Shown here: positions 36,071 to 47,283 of the stretch, piece after piece
How positions within the stretch are numbered: the stretch's first letter is position 1
How the letters are laid out: each line of letters opens with the position of its first letter
DNA from: Limonium bicolor
Lineage: Eukaryota; Streptophyta; Magnoliopsida; Caryophyllales; Plumbaginaceae
Assembly (NCBI GenBank): GCA_023374045.1
Contig: CM041779.1
Coordinates: 273,109,258-273,173,257, forward strand
DNA: 64,000 nucleotides
Direction: 5' to 3'
Program-made: the position numbers and the translations under genes
The notes under the pieces: generated by a model
What the model was told of the DNA's origin: nothing
The model's database searches: none
The model's input: only the letters and a program-made list of their open reading frames with translations

Positions 36071-37282
36071 CACTAGTACAAATAAGGCCTATTTCAACGG
36101 TTGTTTTGGGCCTATTTCGGCGGTTCTGAACCGCTTAAATGGGGTGTGCCGAGATAGGTGTGCGACCCTATCTCGGTGGTTGAAAAACTGCCGAAATATA
36201 TAGACTACCTATTTCGGCGGTTGTTAGCTAAGAACGCCGAAATAGGTGCGTTTTAGAACAAAAAAAACACACCTATTTCGGCGGTTCCTAGCTAACAACC
36301 GCCGAAATAGGTCTATTTTTTAAAAAAAAAACTCCATACTATTGCCCCGTCTTCAACCTCTCGCTCACGAGATGCAGCAGTTCCATTGATTCATATGACG
36401 CGCAGGCACAAGATGATAATGAAAGAGGCAAGAGCATGTATGCTCCTTGTTCGCCTTGTAAATTACCGTGATACAAGAGATTACAGGCGCAGAGAATGAA
36501 TAGAGGCACAGAACGTGAATAGAGGCGCAGTTAGGGTTACAAAAATTACTGTGAGGGCACAGAGAATGAATAGAGGCGCAGAGCATGTTCGATTCCTTGT
36601 TCGCCAGTTAGGGTTACAAAATTGACATGAGGCGTAGAGCATGTTGTTGCTCGCCGGTTAGGGTTACAAAAATTACCGTGAAAGACATAGAGAATGAATA
36701 GATGCACAGAGAATGAAAATGTGTGAGCATGTATGTTCCTAGTTTTCCTGAGAGAAAAATATAAGTTTGAGTATATTACTGATTTCGGAATGAACAACTT
36801 CAACCCTGTCAACAATCTGGTAAGCGAGATTCAGCAATTCAAGGAGCAGACACAAGAAGAGAATGAAGAAGGAGGCGCAGAGGGTTGCGAAATTACAGTA
36901 CGTGAAGAGAATTAAGAGAGAGGGAGAAGTGAAAGGCCGGAAAAAGAATTTGGAGGGGCGGGAATTCGAAAAATTGACGAAAAAAACCGGGAATGAGAAA
37001 ATAGAACAGGAAAATTGACCTATTTCAGCGGTTCCTAACTAACAACCGCCGAAATAGGTGTCATTGTTTAGACACGGAATTTTCAGCGACCCTATTTCGG
37101 CGGTTGTTAGCTTGGAACCGCCGTAATAGGTATATTTTGACCCTATTTCGGCGGTTCCTAGCTAACAACCGCCGAAATAGGTGTCTTTTTTTTAGACACA
37201 AATTTTTCAGGGTTTTATTTCAGCGGTTGTAAGAACAACCGCCGAAATAGGGGTGCCGAAATAGACCTTTTTTGTACTAGTG
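36071..37282. mobile_element. CACTA-type MITE, 1.2 kb
   Basis: Terminal inverted repeats CACTAGTACAAATAAGG and (reverse complement) CACTAGTACAAAAAAGG. Flanking trinucleotides are CCG and TCG, a 3-bp duplication with one change. Both subterminal regions (36085-36320 and 37020-37260) contain many direct and inverted copies of CCTATTTCGGCGGTT / AACCGCCGAAATAGG. The centre repeats GAGAATGAATAGAGGCGCAG and GTTAGGGTTACAAAAATTAC. No transposase. Subterminal repeats of this sort are the binding sites of CACTA transposases, which would have to come from elsewhere. Confidence 0.85.
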
Positions 37283-37765
37283 TCGGTATGATTGCTTGAT
37301 CTGTAAGATGATTAATAGTTATTCATTTATCCTTTTGTTCATGCCGTTGCCAACTTCTAGACGAGATAGAAAAATTCTAAATTCTACCAGTACGACCGCT
37401 CTTCGCTTTATAGCATATCTTGAGCATGCCTAGGAAAAGAATAAGTTCCAGTTTGATTGTAGTGTGTGTTGAAGTATAAAAGAGCATGTGCGCGCAAAAG
37501 AGGATAGAGAGCACCTCAATCTCTCAAGGAACCTTTTGTTAAGGTGATATTGGTGTTACTTGAAAGACTTCAAGTATAAAGATTAATGGATTTTATGTTG
37601 CACAAGTGGATTTGGTTCTTTGTATTATATAACTCATCCGTAAAATCATGACTGCTAGATTTCCAGTTTTCCATAGCATGTGAATGTATTCTGGTATTAC
37701 CCACATTCCAGTCCTTTCTTTTTTCAAGTTATTTGATGAAACCTTCTTTACCTAGATATAGATTT
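37283..37765. other. Host-like spacer between the two CACTA elements
   Basis: No exon-like or repeat sequence recognised. Confidence 0.4.
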
Positions 37766-39239
37766 CACTACAAAAAATTGTGTCTATTTCAACATAAAAA
37801 AATAACAATTTTTGACGCATATATGTGTCAAAAATAGTAAATCAACGCAATACAAAAGCGTCGAGTATGACACTGTTGAAAATATATTATCAACACACAT
37901 AATTGCAGTTTTCTACACAAATTTGTGTTGAAAAAAAATACTAAATCAACACAAATTTGTGTCGAAAAAGACTTTTTCAACTCAAATTCATATCCATATA
38001 CAACGCAAAATTTGCGTCGAAAAATTATTTAACATTTTCAAAAAAAAAAGAAATGAAGGGTCATTTGAGAAACAATCGGAGAATAAAACTAAACATATCA
38101 TCCTACCATTATTCAGACAAATGATAAAAGAATTCAAATTACCATTAAGCATTAGTCACATATGTAAGAATCTAAATTCCCTGCAAAAAGGAAATAGTCA
38201 AGTGACTCAAGTCTGCGGATCTACCCAACATCCCCACTCAAGACAATATATTACTTTCTACCCTTCCCTAGATGGTTTAAAAAAAAAACTAAAACAGAGT
38301 ATAGTTCATAAAAAACTTCAGTCGGTGGATAGAAAATTTGCAGGGTTAACAAGGAGGGCATCCGGCTGGGGTTTTCTTCTCCTCCGATTATGTCCCTCTA
38401 GTCGCTTTTTGCAGCTTCATTTCTCCTCATCAAATTCCCCAAGCGTGGAGCTTATTAATTATGCACGGAGGACATCACACAAGTTGCATCAGAAGCTCTT
38501 CATCTTTCACAATTTCATATGCATGTAGAAGAAATTCATCATTTTCACTCACTTCACACAAAACAGTACAAAATTCCCCCCTAAACCATAAACACCAAGC
38601 TCAGTTCTAAAGCTAAACCACATCCTTTTCTTTCATCTAAATCATGGATCAGTGAAAATACAATAACAATTACTACTAACCACAAGCACCAAATATAAAG
38701 ATTCAGAGCATTACACCAACGTGCGTAGAGATAGAACTCTAATGAAATGTAAGATATTCTAACTTACCTGCTATAAAAGCAATTACTAGTAACTGTTCTC
38801 TGTTGCAGCTTTTGCTCTTTTACGGGAAGGACTATGAACAAGAAAAGATGGAAAAGTTAGAAAAACAACTTTCTCCCAAACCCAGTAATGTATCTTTATG
38901 TGATAGAAGAAGGTAACTATGAACAAAATAGAAGACAAGGACAACTATATCTCTTTACAACTTGCAATACATTGACTAATAAAGAAAGCCAATCCCTAAT
39001 AGAATAAAATCATATAGTTTATAAGTGAAGATAACAAAAAACATATATTTTAGGCCTCGAGCCATCAAAGCGAAAAAAATATGTTGTTTAGCTTCTTTAC
39101 ATTTCTAGCATCATGTGTCGGGTCAGTCTCTTAAATTTGAGGCACTGAAAGAGAGAAGCTTTAAATCATTTTTAATCATACTGCATGTGAAAACTTAGGC
39201 ACAAAAGGAATTGCTAGTTCCAAAGAGTGACATGAAGGA

Positions 39240-39955
39240 TATTGATGCTATAGTCACATGAACCACAAACACATTGAACCCAGAACCTCAATCAAATGGG
39301 AGATTTAGAGAACCCAAAGACTCAATCAACCTGATAAATACATGATGCTTGGACAGGGACATGACATGAACCAGAGTTGAAAGTCTCTTGGGGCAAGCTG
39401 GTTCAATTACACATGGGAAACTGCCTACTAAAAACCATCCAAAAGATCAACAAAGGAATAACTAAACACCAGAGGAAATATTGTGTCGTGTAACAAAAAA
39501 AGTTAAGATTCCAATAATGAATCTTTACTTCCTTCGCCAATTCCTAATTCCTTAACATGTTCCTTTCTACATTCACCACCTAAGGAGCTTTGATCATACA
39601 TTGTTCTGCCACTATGAGTAGGGAAGATTTAGAAATCTACTTCTTCTCCCAATTCATTGAGATCTTCCTTAGACCCCCTGATTAGTTTGTTTCAATGTTC
39701 CTATGTGATCAATTGCATCTCTTAAAGTTGGTGTGTTTCTCATCTTAACAAAACCAGTCAAAGGTAAAAGTGTGATGTGAATATGACAGCTGTCAGCATA
39801 TTAACTAACTAATCCAGTTACAAAAAGAAGTTATTCTACCTAGATATTTTGGGAACCAGAGCACGAAGCTCACAAAGCCCACGTTTTATCCGGTACCTCA
39901 TCTTCCTCTTTGCCACAAGATTCTTTGATCTACATGCTTTCTGTCTTGTCTTCTA
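39240..39955 (-). pseudogene. bHLH fragment, AMS/DYT1-like (with possible ACT-like tail), degenerate
   Basis: The segment 39840-39955 translates as RSKNLVAKRKMRYRIKRGLC then ELRALVPKIS, which matches the basic region and helix 1 of the class having SKNLVAERKRR...LYALRALVPKIS (AMS, DYT1, ICE relatives). After an intron-like gap, 39669-39743 gives MRNTPTLRDAIDHIGTLKQ, corresponding to KMDRASILGDAIEYIKEL (helix 2), then stops. Near 39400-39250 lies HHVFIRLIESLGSLNL and NVFVVHV, resembling the C-terminal ACT-like fold. The exon phases do not join, and the key Glu of the basic region is Lys, so DNA binding is unlikely. Carried inside the CACTA element. Confidence 0.55.
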
Positions 39956-40328
39956 CTCACATACTATCAGATCTTTCATGATGATGAGCATCAGACATTG
40001 AACTCAATACTCTGCACATTGATTTGATTGATCCTCGCTCAACTTTGCTCTCTAATTATTATAGCCTAGATGAAAAAATCATTGTTCGATTTCCTTAAAG
40101 GGAATGTTGTTGTTTAGAGTAGTGAGCCAGCTGGAAAATGAACTCACTGGTGGTTGTTGCTACTCAATTAAACCGCAATATGATCCCTTAAAGTTCGGGT
40201 GGAGCTGGTTCCTGAATTGACAAGGTTAAATATTTAGCAGATGAAAGCTAAAACAGAGAATCAACAATACATGGATACAAGACAGAACAATAAAACCCCC
40301 TTGAAAACAAGGCATGCACCACTAAGCT

Positions 40329-43300
40329 TGTAATACCCCAACCCGAAATCCAATAAACTGAACGGCGATCACTCCCAAATAAAATACAACTGCAGCGGAA
40401 ATAAATACAACGACCGGGCGGTATTACAATGCCGTTGGCCACCCTTGTGACCAACAAGGCTAAGTCCAAATACAATCCTTAAATGTCACGGTCTGGAATA
40501 CAGATACAACCCGAGATACTAGGAATCAAACTCAAAGTAAAATACTGAAATAAAATAATTAACTAATAGTAGACTCCCAAAGCTTGGTCTACCCCACCTA
40601 CACTCAGTGTGGTGATCTTCTTAAACTTCAGGTACCTGAAAAATGGGGGTGCCCCCAAAGGGGCTCAGCAAACAATGCTGGTATGGAAAACGTGCAGCCC
40701 ATCATCTACCGGGCCACACCAACTACTTTGTCGAACACATGCAGTTCATTTTTATAAAGCTGTAAACAAGCATAGTCTGATAATAACAAGTATCCATACA
40801 AGGACAATAATGTCACATAAAACAAGACATAGAAGGTCGAGTTAGCTGAACTGAAATTCTTTACTGATAGTCGGTCCACACAATGGGACTGACCGTTATA
40901 ACTGAATATCTGAAATAGTGGAGGTATAGTGACCTCGTTATAAAGAAAGGTTGGGTATAAAAACCCCAGGAGATAACGTAGTTAAACCCTGAACTGAATG
41001 GCGTGGGAAATAAGAACCCACTAGAGGAATAAAGTCTTCCTCGAACTGAAGGGCATTTGAATCCCGGAAGGAATAAAGTCTTCCTCCCAACTGAATGTTC
41101 TGTCGCGACGTAGATAGGAGACGACCTGAGACAGGTACAACTCCTGTAGCATGCATGGCCAGATCCAACTGGGCTCCTCATTCTCGTAGTATAGAGTTGT
41201 TAAGTGTCATATAAAGACGTTAAACAAGAACACAATGTGTATTGTCAATTATCACGTTTAGGATAATGACGTTTGTTATAAACTGAAGTTAGTGAGAGAC
41301 TTGAGTACAAGTCCTCGGTATACTGAAACGCAGGTATTTAATCCACTGGTATAGTAGTGTTTGTATGCGTGGGACATACACGATGTAGTCAGCAACATTC
41401 ACGCACATAAAATAATACCACAGTGTGCAAGAGTAAAACAACAGTTTACATTAATTATCTTGGTCGTTATTTCAAACAACAGATAGCACACAAGCCGGTG
41501 TAATCCGTTAGAAAACAGGTTGCAAGAATCCCATACCGTTCACCGTAGACTGTTACTTGTAAATTCCCGGTCAACGTCTGGTCAAACAAAGTCCTAGAAT
41601 AGGATTAACTGAGAGGGTTAATTTATGTTACCCTTATATAATGATCCTATTGGATCTTTCAACAAATCTCTTATTTGTTATTTCATTTGAGGTTTATTTC
41701 TTTTAATTACCTCATGATTTAATGTATAACTTATTTGTTATTCCTTTTTGATTTATTTATAAATCCTTTAATGTACATATATGTATTCATATATTCTTGT
41801 ACTATATTTGTTGTTTATTTTAATTGTCTAAGTGACATAACAACTTATAATTTTCTTAACTATATTTAAATGTCTTACAATGACATAATATTCTTATAAT
41901 CTCCTTATTCTCCTTTTAGTCATAAACAATACTTATTGTTTCTTTTTAACTTCCTTATAACAGCATAAACCATAGTTCTAATTCCATAATTCCTTTAATT
42001 AAAATTCTTTCTTCTAATTCCTCAAAATATCCATATAGGACCTATATTTATTTAAATCTAAATTATTACCCTTATATTTCGGTTATTTATAAATCAACCA
42101 CATTAATTCATAAACTTTATATTTAAATTCTAATCTCATTATATTATAGAGTTTTAACTTCTTATTTAGCTAAATTACATAGTCACACTAATATTTTGGT
42201 ATATAGCTTTTAAGTACTATAACTTTCAAAAATAACAACTTAGCCCCTTAAATTCTCGGCAATGATATTTTATTTCCCATAATTACAATTTAACCACAAA
42301 ACCTTATAACTTTGCATAATGCCTTATAAACTTATAGTTTTAATTTTAATTCTCCATAAATGCCGAATATATATATAAATTCTTAAATTACCAAACTAAC
42401 CCCAAATAATTCGGCTTAGGTCTTGAACTCTCCATTAATTACATTTTCACCCCAAACTTTATAATAACTTCTTAATGACTTATAAACTAAAGTCTAAATA
42501 TTTAATTCTTCAAAATTTCGAAAGTGAGCCTAATAAATCTCTTAATTATGAATTCGCCCATTAATAAGTTCTAAACTTTGATAACAACTTTTAAATTACA
42601 TAATAGCCCAAAACTTTATAAAATGTTATCTTAACACTTGTTTAATTTATCTAAAATTCATAAACTTGATTCCTAACCTTACATTATATTATAATAAACC
42701 AAACAGCCACTTAACTCTCGGTTTTTATAATAAACCCACTAAATTTTGTAAAAATTATATTTAAGCCACTTAACTTAATTAATGAGCCATTTAAGCACTA
42801 ATGAAATATTTTTAGCTCACCAAACTTTGTGATATAGGTTTATATACCTAAGTAGGTCATTAATACCTATTTATCAATTAAAGCATTCGGCCATAATTAT
42901 TTGGTGACCATATAGTATATAAAAGTGGATTTATATGTCATAATAATTATACATAAATTCATAGGAGTTATATAACTCATGTAAACATTATTGTAATGTC
43001 TTATATAAATTCTTAGCTCAAAAATAAGCATTTTTGCCCTTGGTAATTCGGCTTGAATTAATATGTAACATAACTAAATTTTGTGACACAAAAATGTGTC
43101 TTAAGGTAAATATTTTCTATATAAGTTATAGATTGTATTTTTGGCATATAATACCATATGGTTTCGGTTTTAATAAACCTAGGAGGTGTACTTAATTTTT
43201 GTATAATTTTTAGAAGCTTAACAAAACTTATATCATAAGGATTTACTTAGTAAACTTACTTCTTAACAAAGGTGGTTAAGTGCTTGAACTCTTCTTGAAT

Positions 43301-45193
43301 CTCCAAGCTTTCTCCAAGGTAATATAGATGCTCCACTTCGGTTATATGCAAGTGGTGAAGGAGTTTTAGGAGTTAGATCTTGAATAAAGATCTTAAGTAG
43401 ATTTGTAAGTATCTTTACAAGAGTTTACCTTAGACTTTTCTCCTTATGAATTCGGCACTCCTAAGGTAGATGAAGAACAAGGTTTCCTTCATGAAAATGA
43501 AGAAGGAAAAAACCTTAGAAGAAGTAGAACTTGTTTACACATAAAAAATGTGCTTTAAGGATTTTCAAGCATTAAAACTACCTTAAGATAATCTTGAGAT
43601 GCTCCTTGGTTTAATGTTGGTTTGGACAATCTCCTTGGAGAACTAAGTGAAGCCGAACACACCTTGTTATGCTAGGAAGAGTTTTGCTTCAAGACTTGCC
43701 AAGAAATGCAAGGAATTTACCTTAAAGATGAAGATAGAAGTTAAAACTCCATTAATGGACTTAAGAGCTTCAAAGGAAGAAGATGAAGCTAGAAGAGAGA
43801 GGAGAGAGCTTACCAAACCGTGCAAGAATTGTGCAAGGAGGGAAATGAAGCTCACTCACGTAAATGAAAGAAGCATTTGGAAATTGATTTTGTTTTGTTA
43901 AATTTTTAATGTCAATTGACAATTCTTTTTCCTTAATTTATTACCTTGATTATTGGCTCAATAAATGCCTCCTTTCCAGCATGAAAACCGGCCATGTGGT
44001 GTGACTAAGCAAGAGTTGGAAGGACAATTATTTTGCTAGAAGACAAGGTAAGAAAAGGTGAGTATATTCCTTTGATTTTTCAATGCTACTTGGCTTGTCT
44101 TCTTCTTCATGTGGAGTCACGAAATGGAGGTCTGAATGGGGTTCAAAAACCGGCCATGAAGAGCCAAGGAAGAAGCTTGGAAGGTCACTTAGTTATTAAG
44201 AAAGCAAAAGAAGAGAATCTAGATCTACTTTTTGCTTTTAAGCATTTTGTTTGTATCTAGCTCACATGGCCTTATTCCTAAGCATTATTTCGACAGCTCT
44301 CTGGTCCATTAAGACCTACATACTTTGACATTAAGTAATATAACACATGGGATGATGAGTCATCATGTTTTAAGCCTTTTATAAATTTTTAAAGCAAATT
44401 TTATACTAGTTTTTGCCCTTAAAATCGGCCCCTATAGAGAGCCTTGTTGACTAGTCACACCAACTGATTTAGAAGGTCATTTTAACCCTTTTAAGATTAC
44501 CAATTCGTGGCATGTCAAAAACTACAAGGTAATTGCGTAAAACGCATTTTCGTGACACCCGAAGGTGTGTTTTTGTGCTCTAAGGAAATTTTGGGAAACC
44601 AATTGTTCTTATGAGTTCCAAGTGTTTGTAAACACTTATTATAGTAAATAAACATATACTAAGATGTTACATTGAGTTATATGGGGTTATATCAACCCGT
44701 GACATAATTTACGGGCCATCGGGACACTCCCGGGCCAAAAAGGAGCGCTAAGAAATCCTCCTTTGGTTTTTGCTGAATTTTGAGAAACCACTTCGTGGGT
44801 TCTATTTAGAATGATAAATAATGATGTTAGGAACTCTAGGAATTAATTTTATAGGAGTTCGTGTCACCTCGGCACTCCTCCGGACTTTTCGTGCTTTAAG
44901 GAGCGGGTGTGAGCACTCCCGAGCATTTTGTGTATTTGACTGAATATAGCTTAGGGAATATATTTGTATATTCATATAATAATTGTATGACCATTTAGTT
45001 TGAATATTAGAGGGTCATACAAGGTCATGTTTGACCATATGCTTCTAAGGCGTTTTAGCGTTTATGGTGAAACGACTGTTTTTACGTAACGTTTTCATGC
45101 ATGGGTTTGCATGCGTACGTGAAATGATTTATATTTGGATTATATTCCAATAAATAATGATTAAATAATATTATTTAGATTTGGGGTATTTCA
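40329..45193 (-). mobile_element. Solo LTR, Ty3/gypsy (probably Tekay/Del), 4.9 kb
   Basis: Minus strand: TGAAATACCCCAAAT... at 45193 to ...TTGGGGTATTACA at 40329. AAGCT duplications flank it (40324-40328 and 45194-45198). Contains the shared hairpin GCCCCCAAAGGGGC near 40650, CCGTTCACCG near 41538 and GCAGCGGAAATAAATAC near 40392. The interior is AT-rich and lacks the 72-bp hairpin array of the other three LTRs. No coding region; it inserted into the CACTA interior after gene fragments were already there. Confidence 0.9.
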
Positions 45194-45409
45194 AAGCTAT
45201 TCTAACAAAGTTACATCAGCAGAAGAATAATGGTTTTGTCCCTTCAAGAAGTAGCAATTCTAATTGCTGAAATAATTGTATCAAAACTATTAGTAATGTT
45301 CTTTTCTAAGATATACTTTTCTAAGCACATCATCTGCACATTCTAAACTTTGTACATAAAACAACAGTCCAAAATTCAAAGGTCAACAGACCAATTAACT
45401 TAACTTGGC

Positions 45410-45471
45410 CTAGGATTTCAGCTCTGGCAAGTGCAGTTGCAACTCCTTGTTAAGTGAATTTAGCTCCTTTA
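45410..45471 (-). pseudogene. Exon-like fragment, possible coiled-coil end
   Basis: Minus strand ELNSLNKELQLHLPELKS then stop, preceded by AAAG that could be an acceptor. It may be a 3' exon of the PIF-like fragment or of a third captured piece. Function unknown. Confidence 0.3.
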
Positions 45472-45792
45472 CAAAGTGTGTCCAGAATAGAAGCAAAATA
45501 TTTTCAACACATTGATTTAACAAACATAGTAGAAAGGTAAATATTCTATCTATATGATCATATTGATGGCTATATTAACAACGAAACTCAAAGAGAGAAG
45601 AATATACCGCTAATCATTTCTTAGGTAAGTTTTCTAAATAATCATCTTCTTTTTTCATGACAAAGGGTGAAAAAGGTTTTATCAGAAGAAGCCACTAGAC
45701 ATATAGATATGTTGTTTCTAAATCTAATTTCTCCGTATTCCCATATTATTTCAAGTCAGTGCATTATGACAACATTCACAGAAGTATTGTAC

Positions 45793-46051
45793 CTTATCGC
45801 AGTTGGGTAAAAGCTCTTGTAATGCATGTATTTTCTTAATAATTCTACCGTGCCTTCTCTGTAACATTCAGCACATAGAGGACAAAAGTGATAATCAGTG
45901 AACTAAAGGTTAATAATAGATATTATTTTCAAAACATACAAATGTGTGCTCACTCTTTCTGATCGGTTATGAACTTGTGTTGTCTGGCTTCTCTTTAAAC
46001 CCATATGAGCAGCAACATTCTTTCTTGGAACAACAGACTCTTCTCCAGCTT
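45793..46051 (-). pseudogene. bHLH fragment, phytochrome-interacting-factor-like
   Basis: Two exon-like blocks, 45954-46051 and 45793-45858, joined by a GT-AG intron. They translate in one frame as ...KRSQTTQVHNRSER and RRHGRIIKKIHALQELLPNC. This is the bHLH of PIF/PIL proteins ([36 protein letters not shown] in general pattern), and the intron falls at the SER/RRR position known in these genes. Several basic-region residues are altered (Arg to His and Ile), and the next exon, helix 2, was not found. It is captured host sequence inside the CACTA transposon and not a working gene. Confidence 0.7.
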
Positions 46052-46439
46052 CTTTCAATTATAAGAAAGGGTGAGAAAACAAAAGGTATGAAGTTTACTA
46101 ATTCAGATTTCCATAAACTATCAGGTATAGATCATCAAGGTCATCGTACCTCAGCAAGATCTTCAAATTCACCTGTTTCAGAAAACTTTCTCTTCAGTTA
46201 GGATGATACCACCAACTATCCAAATAAGTAAAAAAGTGCTCACGCTCTAGATCAGCTTTTCTAAATGAAAGACACATACATTTTGACATACCTGGATTAT
46301 AATATGCAGAAAAATAGCGGAACCTAGATGCTAATTAAATTTGTTGAGGTGTTTCAGTAAGATCTTCCAAAACACGTATCGGTGGATAAATTAGGCCACA
46401 TGAACATGAAAATCAATTAACTTCTGCAAATCTGATGAT

Positions 46440-46940
46440 ATTGCTGCACTCATTGATTGTGAATTTTGTTACTCCTTACGAATGTGTGGGATTTCTGAAA
46501 AGCCATATCGATTGAAATAAGTGTAAGGTGAAAAATCTACGACTGGAGTCAAAATTGACGAGAACTCACTAGCCTTTCAAAACGATAGACAGGATGCCAA
46601 AACTCGTCAAACTAGCAGACAAATCCAGTGAAACGGAAGAATAGGTTGAAGTTGATTAAAGATGGAGGACGAGCACATTCAACGATCGATTCCGGAGATC
46701 TCTTAAGCGTATGTCGACTGGTTGAAAGAAGGTTGGAGTTGTGAAGGGGAACTAGGGAGCGAGATGGAAACTGTGGGCATACGCTTGCGGGGATGAACGC
46801 GGCGCAGAGTTTGTTTTTTGTGGGCGCTGAATTACAGAGGCGGTGGAGCGAAGTTTTTTTTTTCTTTTAGGAGGCCCGCTGCCTAGTGTCTCTTGAATAA
46901 TATTAATATGTACAGGTTGAACTAATAAGCTTATAATCAG
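46440..46940. other. GC-richer CACTA interior, origin unknown
   Basis: It has a higher G+C content than its surroundings and no recognisable domain on either strand. It could be a 5' UTR-like piece captured with the bHLH fragment, which lies downstream on the minus strand. Confidence 0.3.
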
Positions 46941-47283
46941 CACTACGTATCTAGCGTTGAAAACACATTTTTTTTATTCACGCATCTTTTGCAAGCGTTA
47001 AAAATTTTGTGTTAAATTTGACTCCTTTTTTTGTAGTGTTTGTCGCTTTCGGAAAAACGATGTAAATTGGTCCGTTCCCATCAGTACTCGATGAAATCTA
47101 AGATCTTGCCTTCATATCATGTTTCGAAATTCAGCTGGCTATCTATGCTATGCCAAGCCTTCTAACAACTTATATGGAGTAACTGGTGCCTTTTTTTAAA
47201 ATAGTTTACTTCTTTTTTGGTGGTTGAATTATAAAATATATCCATGAAGTCTGGGTTATTTGCTGTCTTTATCTTTATGGCAG

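Larger units (their letters stand above)
37766..47038. mobile_element. CACTA DNA transposon carrying gene fragments
   Basis: The termini are CACTACAAAAAA at 37766 and TTTTTTGTAGTG ending at 47038, with TTT on both sides (37763-37765 and 47039-47041). Subterminal sequence has short palindromic motifs such as GACGCATATATGTGTC, CAACACAAATTTGTGT and CAACGCAAAATTTGCGTC at 37815-38020, and related ones near 46980-47010. Removing the inserted solo LTR (40329-45193) leaves about 4.4 kb. I found no TNP2-type transposase. Instead the interior holds two bHLH-like gene fragments on the minus strand. This fits a non-autonomous gene-capturing CACTA (Pack-CACTA type). It sits immediately upstream of the retained kinesin exons. 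Confidence 0.8.

Noticed and set aside
36540..36680. GTTAGGGTTAC repeats resembling telomeric repeat
   Set aside because: The units are spaced parts of the MITE core, not tandem TTTAGGG.
37283..37765. Search for missing kinesin motor exons between the two CACTA elements
   Set aside because: No P-loop, switch or DLAGSE-type motif could be seen in any frame.
37959..38528. 189-codon plus-strand frame in the CACTA left end
   Set aside because: It begins in subterminal repeats, has poly-Lys and low-complexity parts, and shows no transposase or captured-gene motif.
41830..42230. Expected position of a hairpin array in the 40329-45193 LTR
   Set aside because: The sequence is AT-rich and has no GGTCC-type repeated units.
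43647..44260. Two short open frames in the solo LTR
   Set aside because: They lie inside a non-coding LTR with no recognisable domain or conservation.
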